Positions 35,443-44,882 of a DNA stretch of 64,000 nt are shown here, piece after piece. Position 1 is the stretch's first letter. Every line of letters begins with the position of its first letter. The DNA is from Lacrimispora xylanisolvens. Lineage in GTDB: Bacteria > Bacillota > Clostridia > Lachnospirales > Lachnospiraceae. The notes under the pieces are model-generated. The model saw nothing but the letters and a program-made list of their open reading frames with translations. It searched no databases and was not told where the DNA came from. A program made the translations under genes and the position numbers. The stretch spans positions 3,709,501 through 3,773,500 of the forward strand of contig CP070896.1 of the NCBI GenBank assembly GCA_017084465.1, written 5' to 3'.

Positions 35443-36647
35443 TTATTTTTCGTCACAAACCTGAAAAATATAAAATTTCAAATAGTAAGAATTTTCGTCT
35501 CCACTCCAGAGAATCGGGTGGTCTGCAGACTGGGTGCGGTACTCCACCTGACGCAAGCGCTTATGAGCGCTTACAGCCGCTTCTCTTATGGTTTTGGTAA
35601 ACAGCTCGGGGGTCATGAAATGAGAGCAGGAGCAGGTGGCTAAATAACCGCCATCTGTAACAAGCTTTAATCCCCGGATATTGATTTCCCGATACCCCTT
35701 CACTGCGTTTTTTACGGAATTTCTGGACTTGGTAAATGCGGGTGGATCGAGAATCACCACATCGAATTTTTCCCCGGATTTCTCAAGTTCGGGCAGAAGT
35801 TCAAAAACATCGGCACAGCGGAAGGATACACGATCGGAAAGCCCGTTTAACTCTGCATTCTCTCTTGCCTGCTCAACTCCAAGTTCCGATGCATCGACTC
35901 CAATTACTTCTTTTGCACCTGCGATACCAGCGTTTAATGCGAAGGAACCGGTATGGGTGAAGCAGTCTAAAACCCGTTTGTCCCTGCATAAGCGTTTAAT
36001 GGCAAGACGGTTGTACTTCTGGTCCAGAAAGAATCCTGTTTTCTGGCCGTCTTCCACATCCACCAGATATTTCACATCATTCTCTGTAATCTCTACCTTA
36101 GTGTCAAATGGCTCTCCGATGAATCCCTAAATCGTTCCATTCCTTCCTGAAGCCGTACCTTGGCATCGCTGCGTTCATAGATGCCACGGATCTGAATTCC
36201 GTCTTCTGCAAGAATATTTTTCAGCTTTTCAAGAATCATCGGTTTTAAACGGTCAATACCCAGTGCAAGAGATTCCACTACCAGAACATCAGAGAACTTG
36301 TCCACTACGATTCCCGGAAGAAAATCGGCTTCTCCGAAGATAATCCGGCAGCTGCTGGTGTCTACAGTAGTTTTCCGGTATTCCCATGCGTTTCGTACCC
36401 GCATTTCAATAAATTCCTCATTGATCTCCACGTCTTTTTTCCGTGTCATCATTCGGACTGTAATTTTGGAGTTGGTGTTAATAAAGCCCCGGCCCATGCA
36501 GTAGCCGTCAAAATCCTGAACAGTAATGATGTCACCGTTGGTATAATCTCCCGTTATGGCATCAATTTCGTTGTCAAAAATCCACATTCCTCCGGCTTTT
36601 AAAGACCGTCCTTCTCCCTTTTTAATTCTTACGATAGCTGTTTCCAT
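35443..36647 (-). CDS. rlmI: RlmI-type class I rRNA (cytosine-C5) methyltransferase (frameshifted)
   Basis: About 401 residues. The N-terminal PUA domain (IKKGEGRSLKAGGMWIFDNEI; ITVQDFDGYCMGRGFINTN), an EEHEE-like middle part (PGIVVDKFSDVLVVESLALG), then a SAM-binding Rossmann domain (RVLDCFTHTGSFALNAGIAG; VILDPPAFTKS; YLATCSCSHFM with the catalytic Cys). Adding one base to CCC at 36125-36127 joins the two frames as ERFRGFIGEPFDTKVEI. RlmI methylates a cytosine of 23S rRNA in E. coli; clostridial homologues are annotated by analogy. Confidence 0.9.
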
Positions 36648-36672
36648 AGTCTGATACTCCTCGTATTATAAG

Positions 36673-36712
36673 TATATAGACCTCAATCATAGAGGCTATA
36701 GACTTATTTTTT
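36673..36712 (+). other. Terminator-like hairpin near the left side of the IS110 element
   Basis: TATAG-a-CCTC pairs with GAGG-CTATA around AATCATA, followed by gacTTATTTTTT. It lies between the rlmI-type start and the element's structured region, and may shield the element from outside transcription or mark its left edge. Confidence 0.45.
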
Positions 36713-36785
36713 CTAATGATATAGGTATTAGATGAATTGTTGGTCATCTTGTCATACCTACATTGTTAATAAGTTGCTTTATAGT

Positions 36786-37018
36786 CATGGTCCCAGATGT
36801 TACAATTAAGTTTACAAGAACTGTAGCTGTGGTCACTGCTCTAATACTCCAGCAAAACATTTTGTTATTGCCAAAAAAAGCTTGCAGCCCTAATACTACG
36901 CTAAGACTTATTACACAAATGCTGCATCCCGGTATCTAGCCACCAGCAGGGTATTTCTTACCGGAGAATGCTAATAACGCGAGGGTTAGGCCGGTGTAGT
37001 GATCTGGGACAAGCCATG
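36786..37018 (+). ncRNA. Candidate bridge RNA of the IS110-type element
   Basis: This 233-base non-coding stretch directly before the transposase gene is closed by a long-range stem. CATGGTCCCAGAT (36786-36798) pairs with ATCTGGGA-caag-CCATG (37002-37018), 13 bp with a 4-base bulge. Inside are a CCGGTA/TACCGG hairpin (36930-36963) and a repeated CTAATACT (36841 and about 36889). IS110-group elements encode a structured guide (bridge) RNA at exactly this place, with loops that pair with target and donor DNA. Loop-to-target pairing could not be assigned. Confidence 0.5.
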
Positions 37019-37061
37019 ATTACACATTTTTTTATTCTGCTATGAAAGGTGGTGACTATCC

Positions 37062-38345
37062 GTGAAAGAAAAAAATCGATTACCTCTCAACGCTTTTTTT
37101 GTTGGGATTGATATTGCATCCCGTATTCATGTTATTTCTGCACTTGATTTTAATCAGCAGTTCTTTATAAAAATGAAACCTGTTGAAAATACTCAGGAAG
37201 GTGCAGTTCTTCTTGAAAGTCTGATTGTTGATGTCCTTACTGCAAATCATCAGTTCAAATACGTTGTAATCGGAATGGAATCAACTGGATTTTATGGAGT
37301 TCATCTGGCCAATTTCCTTTCTTCCAGTGAACTTTTAACTCCTTTTTCTGTCCGTGTTTATTGCCTCAATCCGAAGGAAGTGAAAAAATTACAAGAAATC
37401 CTTCAATGATATTGGAAAAAATGATGGCATTGATTCCTTTGTTATCGCTGACTTTGCCCGTGTAGGGCGTATCAGCAGCAAGCCTTGGCGTGGTTCCCAA
37501 TACCTTGCCTTACAGCGCCTTACCAGACATCGTATGCACATCACTGAATGTATTGCCAGAGAGAAAACATACATGCTAAATAACATCTTTCTGAAGTTCA
37601 GTGAGTATGCCTTATTACGCAATGGAGAGCATCCTTTTCAAATAAATATGGTGCTACAGCCGAGGCTATTCTTACAGAGTTCACAACAAATGAGGACATA
37701 GTAAATTCCTCTATTGAAGACCTTGTTGCATTCATTAGCTCTAAAAGCAAAGGGCGCATCGCTGATCCCGAAGAAACAGCTAAGATAATACAGGCTGCAG
37801 CTCGTAATTCATACAGGCTGGATAAATGCCTATATGAGCCGCTTACGATATCAATTGCTTCCTCATTTAACTGCATCAGCTCTTTTGAGAAGGAATTAAA
37901 AGCAATTGATAAAGCAATCCTTCAAACTGTGCAAGGGTTAAATCCCGAGGAATATACAGTGCTTAATTCTATTCCTGGAATTGGCAAGGTTTACTCTGCT
38001 GCAATTCTTGCTGAAATTGGTTCTGCTAAAGTTTTTCAAAGTGCTGACTCACTCGCAAAATACTGCGGTATTGTTTGGAACGATAATGATTCAGGCGATT
38101 TTGAATCAGAAGACAAACATATGAGTAAGGCTGGCAACCGTTACCTACGGTATTACATCATTGAAGCAACTGGAAGTGTTATAAGACACTGTCCTGAATA
38201 TGAACGCTTTTATCATAAGAAATATGCTGAAACAAGAAACCATCAGCACAAACGTGCACTCGCGTTGACTTCCCGTAAATTTATACGTCTGCTCTATGGT
38301 CTGCTGGACAAGGGCCAACTCTACTCTCCGGAAAAGAGTAGGTAA
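37062..38345 (+). CDS. IS110-family transposase (DEDD, two frameshifts)
   Basis: About 427 residues after repair. The N-terminal RuvC-like domain has GIDIASRIHV and MESTGFYGV (first Asp and Glu of DEDD) and further Asp in DGIDSFVIADFARV. The C-terminal Transposase_20 domain has LNSIPGIGKVYSAAILAEIG and the putative catalytic Ser in HMSKAGNRYLR. It starts with GTG 37062 behind GAAAGGTGG. Frame breaks lie at A6TT 37383-37390 (one base extra, giving VKKYKKSFNDIGKNDG) and TTTT 37635-37638 (one T missing, giving NGEHPFSNKYGATAEA). Because similar shifts hit nearby housekeeping genes, the element may be intact in reality. Confidence 0.88.
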
Positions 38346-38464
38346 TCCATATCTCATTCCTAATCTACGTTTTTTGTTATGAAAGCCGTAGGTCTATTAA
38401 AGTTACCTTTCTGTATGAAAAACAAATCAAAATACTTCTTGACTATCTACCAAATTGCTTTGTT

Positions 38465-38981
38465 TTATGATTGATGCTGTTTCAGCCGGACCAGCAGCTG
38501 ATATAAGGGCTTAAATAAAATAAGTGTAATAGTGAAATTCCCCATACCGTGGAGGATGTCAAATGGTATTCCGGCAGTCCACCAGACAAAGGCTGCATAC
38601 AGGCCCCCGGTCAGAAGTGTAGGCAGAGAGGAAAATAAACCAAACAGCATTCCAAACGTTCCTGACAAAAGCGCGGCGGAGAATGGTGATGGGCAGCTCT
38701 TATTATAAAGAAGAAAAATGGCTGCTGGTATAATCGCCCACACATACAGGTAAGAAAACCACCATATGCCAATTCCCCAGAATAAACCTTCCAATAGAAC
38801 AAACACGTACAGGATAATCCATACGTGTCTGCCAAATACCAAAGTGTATAAAATTAAAAACAAAGAGACCAGCTCCATATTGGGCAGCCAGGATAAGCTT
38901 ACCTGACTGATCAGTAACAGCGAACTTAAAAAACCCATCAATTACCAGATTCTTTGTGGTAATGGGACGATATTGTTTCAT
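38465..38981 (-). CDS. ECF-type transporter S component-like membrane protein (frameshifted)
   Basis: About 171 residues with five or six hydrophobic helices (SLFLILYTLVFGRHVWII; FWGIGIWWFSYLYVWAIIPA; FGMLFGLFSSLPTLLTGGLY; NFTITLILFKPLYQLLV), the size and pattern of ECF substrate-binding components. The start is ATG 38981; removing one base near 38942 links KNLV to LMGFLSSLLLISQVS. ATGA overlap couples it to the upstream DUF4430 protein. DUF4430 occurs in transcobalamin-like proteins, so the pair may take up a cobalamin-type or other vitamin ligand. No ECF ATPases are in the window; they would be shared. Confidence 0.72.
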
Positions 38982-39409
38982 GCCCCGCCGCCTTTACCAT
39001 CAGAAAGGGTGTACTGAAAGGTGTAGTGTTCCCCGTCTTTAATCGCCTGCTGGCTGACTCCGTAATTACATGGTTCTCCGTCACAAAGAAGAGCCCAGTA
39101 GGCACCGTCTTTTTTATAATCGGCCTGTTTGCCATTAATTTTTATAACCATCAGCCCCGATTCTTCTGTGGTGGTTCCTTCCAGAGTAAGACCTGGTATG
39201 GCTTTCACGGCTTCCAGTAAGAACTGGGCTTCCGTCCTTAGCTGATAGTGGTCTGTTGTCCCGTCATTATATACTACGTCTACGGTAATGTTCTTGGTTC
39301 CTGCCATAGGAACAGGCCTTGTCAGAGTATAGATGACTAACAGCAGTGCCAGGACTGCTATCGCGGTACAGCCTCCCAAAAAGGGAGAGAGCCTTTTGAA
39401 TCGATTCAT
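38978..39409 (-). CDS. Membrane-anchored DUF4430 protein
   Basis: 143 residues: one N-terminal membrane anchor (GGCTAIAVLALLLVIYTLTR) and an external DUF4430 domain (TVDVVYNDGTTDHYQLRTEAQFLLEAV; KINGKQADYKKDGAYWALL; CNYGVSQQAIKDGEHYTFQYTL). DUF4430 is the domain shared with the C-terminal lobe of cobalamin-binding intrinsic factor and transcobalamin. The start at 39409 follows AAAGGAAG. It overlaps the S-component gene by 4 bases, so the two proteins are probably partners, the anchored one capturing ligand outside the cell. Confidence 0.82.
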   Translation of the reverse strand: MNRFKRLSPFLGGCTAIAVLALLLVIYTLTRPVPMAGTKNITVDVVYNDGTTDHYQLRTEAQFLLEAVKAIPGLTLEGTTTEESGLMVIKINGKQADYKKDGAYWALLCDGEPCNYGVSQQAIKDGEHYTFQYTLSDGKGGGA

Positions 39410-39560
39410 GTTATGCTGACTTCCTTTTTCATTATTCAAATAGCACAGATTAGTATAGCATAGAAGAGAGTACTGCCGCAAGGTGAGAATTTCCATCTTT
39501 TCTTAAAAACTTAAGTGATGTATAATAGATCAGTACTGTAGAAAAGAAGGTGGATAACGT

Positions 39561-40178
39561 ATGGCTTTAAAAGAGCAGATATTAAATGAAATAAAGGAAT
39601 GTGAAAAGCTGTTAATTGGAGTCGGAGAGGAATGGAACGGCATTATAGCTGGCGGGGAAGACAGCCTCTATGAAAAACTGGGGGGACTTATAAAAGAAAA
39701 GGATTATTTTATCGTCACAACACTGACTAATGGAGAGTTGATGAAGTCCGGTCTGGATTCAAAACGTATGGTAGCACCTTGTGGCAATGTAACCTGGAGA
39801 CAGTGTTCCAAAGCCTGTACGAAAGACATCTGGGAACCTGGAGAGATTCCTGATGATATCTGCCCTCATTGTGGAGAACCGCTTACTGGAAATACCATTC
39901 AGGCGGAAACTTATATTGAAGAGGGGTATCTTCCCCAGTGGAATGCCTACACCAGGTGGCTGGCAGGAACACTGAATAAAAAACTTGTGATTTTAGAGCT
40001 TGGTGTGGGATTTCAGACGCCGACAGTAATCCGGTGGCCTTTTGAGAAAACGGCTTCTGTAAATAACAAGGCATTTCTGTACCGCATTCATGGAAGTTTT
40101 GCACAGCTTTCCGAAGGGCTGCGGGAAAAGGCAGAATCAATTCCTGTAAATTCCGTGGAATTCTTAGAAAGCATTTAG
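39561..40178 (+). CDS. Sir2-like zinc-containing protein, putative
   Basis: 205 residues. Four Cys suggest a zinc site of the sirtuin kind: CGN, then CSKAC, then CPHCGEPL. The C-terminal part (LVILELGVGFQTPTVIRWPFE; AFLYRIHGSFAQLSEGL) resembles the NAD-binding half of macro-linked or distant sirtuins. The canonical GAGxS start and HG catalytic pair are not obvious, so deacylase activity is uncertain. A short helical N-terminus leads into EDYFIVTTLTNGELMKSG-like strand segments. GAAGGTGG lies before the ATG. It is monocistronic or leads into hisH. Confidence 0.55.
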   Translation: MALKEQILNEIKECEKLLIGVGEEWNGIIAGGEDSLYEKLGGLIKEKDYFIVTTLTNGELMKSGLDSKRMVAPCGNVTWRQCSKACTKDIWEPGEIPDDICPHCGEPLTGNTIQAETYIEEGYLPQWNAYTRWLAGTLNKKLVILELGVGFQTPTVIRWPFEKTASVNNKAFLYRIHGSFAQLSEGLREKAESIPVNSVEFLESI

Positions 40179-40250
40179 TCACGTTTTGCGTTGTGCAGGA
40201 TCAGGGACTGTGTTAGAATATTGGAAAAAGGCGAAAAAGAGGTGGCTGCC

Positions 40251-40859
40251 ATGATTGCGATTATTGACTATGATGCCGGAAACTTAAAAAGTGTGGAAAA
40301 AGCCCTTACTTCGTTAGGGGAGATACCAGTGGTGACCAGGGATAAGGAAACCATACTTGCAGCAGACAAAGTGATTCTACCAGGCGTGGGAGCATTTGGC
40401 GACGCCATGGATAAACTTTGCCAGTATGACCTGCCAGATGTGATCCGGAAAGTAACAGAAAAAGGTACCCCTTTTCTTGGAATCTGCTTAGGGCAGCAGC
40501 TGTTATTTGACAGCAGTGAGGAATGTGAAGGAGTCAAAGGACTTTCTATTCTCCCAGGAAAAATTGTCCGGTTTCCGGACAAGTCCGGGCTAAAAGTTCC
40601 CCATATGGGCTGGAACAGTCTGACAATCAGGCCGGGCGCAAGACTTTTTAAAGGTCTGGATTCCGGTGCATATGTTTATTTTGTCCATTCATATTATTTA
40701 GAGGCAGACAGGGAATCGGATGTTGCCGCCTCCTGTGAGTACGGTGTGGCTTTTGGGGCATCGGTAGAGCGGGATAATGTATTTGCCTGCCAGTTCCACC
40801 CGGAAAAGAGCGGAGATACCGGTCTTAAGATACTGAAAAACTTCATTGAACTTACTTAA
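40251..40859 (+). CDS. hisH: Imidazole glycerol phosphate synthase, glutaminase subunit HisH
   Basis: 202 residues with a type I glutamine amidotransferase triad: Cys in GICLGQQLLF (about residue 80) and His/Glu in CQFHPEKSG near the C-terminus; the oxyanion GVGAFGDAM strand is also present. It supplies ammonia from glutamine to HisF in histidine synthesis. ATG 40251 follows AGAGGTGG. hisF begins 12 bases after the stop. The other his genes are not in the window. Confidence 0.95.
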   Translation: MIAIIDYDAGNLKSVEKALTSLGEIPVVTRDKETILAADKVILPGVGAFGDAMDKLCQYDLPDVIRKVTEKGTPFLGICLGQQLLFDSSEECEGVKGLSILPGKIVRFPDKSGLKVPHMGWNSLTIRPGARLFKGLDSGAYVYFVHSYYLEADRESDVAASCEYGVAFGASVERDNVFACQFHPEKSGDTGLKILKNFIELT

Positions 40860-40871
40860 AGGAGGAACCGG

Positions 40872-41633
40872 ATGCTTACAAAACGAATCATTCCATGTCT
40901 GGACGTACACAACGCAAGAGTGGTAAAGGGTGTTAATTTCGTTAATTTACAGGATGCCGGAGATCCGGTGGAAATCGCTGCAGCCTATGATAAAGCAGGA
41001 GCAGATGAGCTTGTATTTCTTGATATTACGGCTTCCTCCGACAACCGGAATACAGTGGTTGACATGGTGCGCCGGGTTGCAGAAAAGGTCTTTATTCCAT
41101 TTACAGTAGGCGGAGGAATCCGGACAGTAGAAGATTTTAAGATGCTTTTACGGGAAGGAGCGGATAAGATATCCATTAATTCCTCTGCGATCAATACCCC
41201 CAGACTGATTTCTGATGCTGCTGATAAGTTTGGACGCCAGTGTGTGGTGGTTGCCATCGATGCAAGAAGGCGGGCAGATGGAAGCGGCTGGAATGTCTTT
41301 AAGAACGGCGGAAGAATCGATACGGGACTGGATGCAGTAGAGTGGGCTATAAAAGCAGACCGTCTGGGAGCGGGAGAGATACTGCTTACCAGTATGGACT
41401 GTGACGGAACAAAAGCTGGTTACGATGATGAACTGAACCGGATTATTGCTGAGTCTGTATCCGTTCCAGTTATAGCATCGGGCGGAGCTGGAACCATGGA
41501 ACATTTTCACAGTGCTCTTACAGAGGGCAAGGCAGATGCGGCTCTGGCAGCCTCTCTGTTTCATTACAAAGAACTGGAAATTATGGAGTTAAAACGGTAC
41601 TTATCAGAGAAAGGAGTACCGGTTCGGATTTAA
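40872..41633 (+). CDS. hisF: Imidazole glycerol phosphate synthase, cyclase subunit HisF
   Basis: 253 residues, a (beta/alpha)8 barrel with catalytic Asp in [17 protein letters not shown] and [15 protein letters not shown], plus phosphate loops [11 protein letters not shown] and [11 protein letters not shown]. It closes the imidazole ring to IGP and releases AICAR, forming a complex with HisH. GGAGGAACC precedes the ATG. Confidence 0.97.
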   Translation: MLTKRIIPCLDVHNARVVKGVNFVNLQDAGDPVEIAAAYDKAGADELVFLDITASSDNRNTVVDMVRRVAEKVFIPFTVGGGIRTVEDFKMLLREGADKISINSSAINTPRLISDAADKFGRQCVVVAIDARRRADGSGWNVFKNGGRIDTGLDAVEWAIKADRLGAGEILLTSMDCDGTKAGYDDELNRIIAESVSVPVIASGGAGTMEHFHSALTEGKADAALAASLFHYKELEIMELKRYLSEKGVPVRI

Positions 41634-41650
41634 AGATGCAAAGGAGAAAA

Positions 41651-42325
41651 ATGGGAGCAATTGATAACGACTGGCTGGAACCCTTAAACGGGGAGTTTAA
41701 AAAGCCATATTACAGGGAACTTTATCAGAAGGTGAGGAAAGAGTACGAAACAACCCAGGTCTTTCCGGATCCCAATGACATATTCAATGCGTTTCAGTTT
41801 ACCCCCCTTTCCAAGGTTAAGGCGGTAATACTGGGGCAGGATCCTTATCACAACGTGGGTCAGGCTCATGGCCTGTGCTTTTCTGTGAAACCTGATGTGG
41901 ATATTCCGCCGTCACTGGTTAATATTTATCAGGAACTGAGAGAAGATCTTGGCTGTGAGGTTCCTAACAACGGATACTTAAAAAAATGGGCAGATCAGGG
42001 AATTATGTTACTGAATACCGTATTGACTGTAAGAGCCCATGCAGCTAACTCCCATCAGGGAATTGGCTGGGAGACTTTTACGGATGCGGCTATTAAAATT
42101 TTAAATGAGCAGGATCGCCCCATGGTCTTTCTTTTATGGGGGCGTCCCGCACAGAATAAGAAGGCAATGCTTACAAATCCCAAACACTTAATACTGGAAG
42201 CGCCACATCCCAGTCCTCTTTCCGCTTACAGAGGATTCTTTGGATGCAGACATTTCAGCAAAACCAACGCTTATCTGGAGGCAAATGGAATGACACCAAT
42301 TGACTGGCAGATAGAAAATATTTAA
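41651..42325 (+). CDS. ung: Uracil-DNA glycosylase, family 1
   Basis: 224 residues. Catalytic GQDPYHNVGQAHGLCFSV (water-activating Asp), LLNTVLTVRAHAANSH and the HPSPLSAYRGFFGCRHFS loop are all intact. It removes uracil from DNA in base-excision repair. ATG 41651 is preferred for its AAAGGAG box; an ATG at 41636 overlaps the hisF end region. Co-directional with hisHF by spacing only. Confidence 0.96.
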   Translation: MGAIDNDWLEPLNGEFKKPYYRELYQKVRKEYETTQVFPDPNDIFNAFQFTPLSKVKAVILGQDPYHNVGQAHGLCFSVKPDVDIPPSLVNIYQELREDLGCEVPNNGYLKKWADQGIMLLNTVLTVRAHAANSHQGIGWETFTDAAIKILNEQDRPMVFLLWGRPAQNKKAMLTNPKHLILEAPHPSPLSAYRGFFGCRHFSKTNAYLEANGMTPIDWQIENI

Positions 42326-42340
42326 GACAGAGGAATTAAG

Positions 42341-43174
42341 ATGAATATAATAGAGATATTAAAAGTTATCGTTCTTGGAATCGTGGAAGGTTTTACAGAA
42401 TGGCTGCCAATCAGCAGCACCGGTCATATGATTTTAGTAGATGAGATTATTCACTTAAACCAACCAGACAGTTATAAGAATATGTTTCTGGTTGTAATTC
42501 AGCTGGGGGCGATTCTTGCAGTAGTAGTATTGTATTTTGACAGGTTAAACCCATTTTCCCCAAGAAAAAAGGCGGCTCAGAAAAAGGCAACATTTATTTT
42601 GTGGAGCAAGATTATACTGGCATGTCTGCCTGCGGCTGTGATTGGAATATTAGTGGATGACATCCTGGATAAATATTTAATGAATGGCTATGTAGTAGCA
42701 GCGACTTTAATTATATACGGTGTTCTCTTTCTTGTAATTGAGAACCGGAACAAGTACCGGAACTTTGAAGTGCAGAAGGTGGGAGAAATTTCTTACCAGA
42801 CAGCTCTTTATATTGGCTTGTTCCAGCTGCTTTCCTTAATTCCCGGTACCTCCCGTTCCGGATCCACCATACTTGGTGCCATGATTTTGGGCTGCTCCAG
42901 GGCGGCATCAGCGGAATTTTCATTCTTTTTGGGGATCCCGGTTATGTTTGGTGCCAGCCTTTTAAAGATTGTGAAATTCGGTTTTAATTTTTCGGGAGCC
43001 CAGATTTTTTATCTGATTCTGGGAATGGTAGTGGCATTTGCTGTTTCTGTATATGCGATTAAGTTTCTTATGGGATATATCAGACAGCATGATTTCAAAT
43101 TTTTCGGATATTATAGAATTGCCCTTGGCGCAATTGTACTGTTGTATTTTGGTGTAACCGCATTCCTTGGTTAA
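42341..43174 (+). CDS. uppP: Undecaprenyl-diphosphatase UppP
   Basis: 277 residues with about eight membrane helices and both family motifs: [17 protein letters not shown] near the N-terminus and [19 protein letters not shown] in the middle, which form the active site. It recycles undecaprenyl pyrophosphate for peptidoglycan synthesis and gives bacitracin tolerance. It begins 15 bases after ung. Confidence 0.96.
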   Translation: MNIIEILKVIVLGIVEGFTEWLPISSTGHMILVDEIIHLNQPDSYKNMFLVVIQLGAILAVVVLYFDRLNPFSPRKKAAQKKATFILWSKIILACLPAAVIGILVDDILDKYLMNGYVVAATLIIYGVLFLVIENRNKYRNFEVQKVGEISYQTALYIGLFQLLSLIPGTSRSGSTILGAMILGCSRAASAEFSFFLGIPVMFGASLLKIVKFGFNFSGAQIFYLILGMVVAFAVSVYAIKFLMGYIRQHDFKFFGYYRIALGAIVLLYFGVTAFLG

Positions 43175-43182
43175 GGGAACCA

Positions 43183-43230
43183 TGAAAAAGAGAGCTGTCC
43201 GCCGGCCAATCGCCGCGGTCAACTCTCTTT
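43183..43230. terminator. Terminator after uppP
   Basis: AAAAGAGAG and CTCTCTTTT enclose an inner CCGC/GCGG stem. T-rich 3' end on the plus strand and A-rich 5' side allow it to serve both uppP and the converging HPr-like gene. Confidence 0.65.
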
Positions 43231-43263
43231 TGTATTGTAGGTCATATTGTTCCTTTCCGACGG

Positions 43264-43509
43264 CTACGGTCTAAACAGCATTCCGATCCGCCCTTCAGCA
43301 GCTAGTTCATCTTCGCCGTCGAAGTTAAATAATAAATTCCGATTCTGTGTAACCAGTCCCATCTTCATTTCATCGTAGTCTTTAACATTAACTCTGGTCA
43401 ACCCGTAATCAATATAGATATCACACATAAATGCATTGGCAGTATTGATCAGGAGTGCCAGCGGAATGGGAATGGTACGCAGCTGGATATCGACATTCAT
43501 CGTCCGCAT
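43264..43509 (-). CDS. HPr-like protein lacking His15 and Ser46
   Basis: 81 residues with the HPr beta-alpha layout (VDIQLRTIPIPLALLINTAN; DIYIDYGLTRVNVKDYDEMK; LLFNFDGEDELAAEGRIG). At the place of the phosphorylated His (GLHARPA) it reads RTIPIPL, and at the regulatory Ser46 (AKSIMG) it reads VKDYDE, an acidic residue. It therefore cannot carry PTS phosphate and may resemble the permanently Ser-phosphorylated state of HPr/Crh. The start follows GGAGGTACGG. It stands alone, convergent with uppP. Confidence 0.7.
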   Translation of the reverse strand: MRTMNVDIQLRTIPIPLALLINTANAFMCDIYIDYGLTRVNVKDYDEMKMGLVTQNRNLLFNFDGEDELAAEGRIGMLFRP

Positions 43510-43627
43510 ATCCGTACCTCCTTCTCTTTTGCACCGGACACGCCGGTGTGGGCTTATGAAACGTTACGTATAGGGGTAACTCTGGTAGTTTCATTTTACT
43601 CAATTCTATTTGAAATTACAAGAGTGA

Positions 43628-43671
43628 AATAAAAAAGATTATGCTCTGACCAAAGCATAATCTTTTTTGAA
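43628..43671. terminator. Terminator of the DAHP synthase gene
   Basis: AAAAAGATTATGCT pairs with AGCATAATCTTTTT around ctctgaccaa-type loop bases; read on the minus strand it ends the gene at 43672. Confidence 0.8.
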
Positions 43672-44700
43672 TTAACAGTTCTCCGCAATCTCATAAATCA
43701 GACGCTCGGATTCCTCCCACCCAAGACATGGATCGGTAATGGATTTTCCATAGCATCCGTCTCCAACCTTCTGGCAGCCAGGCTCAATATAGCTTTCTAT
43801 CATCAATCCCTTAACAAGACTGAGTATCTCAGGCGCATGCTTTCTGCTGTGAAGGACTTCCTTGGAGATACGAATCTGCTCCCTGTATTTTTTATTGGAA
43901 TTTGAATGGTTTGCATCTACGATGCAGGCCGGATTTTGCAGATTGCGTCTGCTGTACATCTCATGAAGAAGAAATAAATCTTCAAAATGATAGTTGGGGA
44001 TGCACTGGCCGTGCTTGTTAACTGCACCGCGCAGGATGGTATGGGCAAGTGGATTACCGGAGCTTTTTACTTCCCATCCACGGTAAGTAAAATCATGGGC
44101 CTGCTGGGCAGCAACTACGGAGTTGAGCATAACCGATATATCGCCGCTGGTGGGGTTTTTCATACCAACTGCCACCTCACAGCCACTGGAAGTTAACCGA
44201 TGCTGCTGGTTTTCCACGGAACGGGCACCGATGGCAATGTAGGACATGATATCATCTAAGTAGGTTAAGTTTTCCGGATACAGCATTTCGTCTGCTGTGG
44301 ATAAGCCGGTCTCCTCAAAAACTTTCATGTGCATGCGGCGGATGGCGATGAGCCCTTCGTGCATGTCCGGCTTTTTCTCCGGGTCCGGCTGGTGAAGCAT
44401 TCCTTTATAGCCTTCGCCAGTGGTTCTTGGCTTGTTGGTGTAAATTCTGGGAACCAGAATCAGACGGTCTTTTGTTTTTTCCTGAACCTTCACCAGCCGG
44501 TTTACATAATCACAGACAGAGTCTTCGTTATCAGCAGAACAGGGACCAATAATAACCAGAAATTTGTCGCTGTTTCCTGTAAGTACGTCACTGATGGCCT
44601 GGTCTCTTTCTATCTTAAGGGCTTTTAAAGCGGCTGGAAGAGGAAAACGATCTTTGATTTCTTCCGGGCTGGGCAAATTGCTGACATATTGAAATCCCAT
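43672..44700 (-). CDS. aroF: 3-deoxy-7-phosphoheptulonate (DAHP) synthase, class I
   Basis: 342 residues, first step of aromatic amino-acid synthesis (PEP plus erythrose 4-phosphate). Family motifs: VIIGPCSADN near residue 53, RIYTNKPRTTGEGYKG, IGARSVENQQHRLTSSG, KNPTSGD, VDANHSNSNKKYREQ and MIESYIEPG. ATG 44700 is chosen because CAGGAGG lies directly upstream; 18 bases further is another ATG. The AroG/F/H-type sequence suggests feedback control by an aromatic amino acid. No T-box-like leader is visible in the 180 bases upstream. Confidence 0.95.
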   Translation of the reverse strand: MGFQYVSNLPSPEEIKDRFPLPAALKALKIERDQAISDVLTGNSDKFLVIIGPCSADNEDSVCDYVNRLVKVQEKTKDRLILVPRIYTNKPRTTGEGYKGMLHQPDPEKKPDMHEGLIAIRRMHMKVFEETGLSTADEMLYPENLTYLDDIMSYIAIGARSVENQQHRLTSSGCEVAVGMKNPTSGDISVMLNSVVAAQQAHDFTYRGWEVKSSGNPLAHTILRGAVNKHGQCIPNYHFEDLFLLHEMYSRRNLQNPACIVDANHSNSNKKYREQIRISKEVLHSRKHAPEILSLVKGLMIESYIEPGCQKVGDGCYGKSITDPCLGWEESERLIYEIAENC

Positions 44701-44882
44701 AATATCCTCCTGTTTCATTGCTGTTTTATTTTTTGCAGTTGATTATATAACAGAACACGGGAAAAATCCAGTGTTCCTTGAAATTTGGTTAAGTTTGACC
44801 AAGTGTCTCTTGTAAAGTGTTCCTTTTTTTTGAAAAATGTTGTATGATGTTAACGAATGAAAAATGGAAAGGTGTTAAAAAT

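Larger units (their letters stand above)
36660..38464 (+). mobile_element. IS110-family insertion sequence, limits approximate
   Basis: A DEDD transposase gene (37062-38345) with about 400 non-coding bases upstream and 115 downstream, inserted between the unrelated rlmI-type gene and an ECF transporter gene. IS110 elements lack clear terminal inverted repeats, and I find no unambiguous ends or target duplication, so the limits given are the flanking gene boundaries. The long left non-coding region fits the IS110 group rather than IS1111. Confidence 0.7.

Noticed and set aside
44701..44882. T-box or other amino-acid leader for DAHP synthase
   Set aside because: The space is too short and no T-box conserved sequence or terminator pair was seen.
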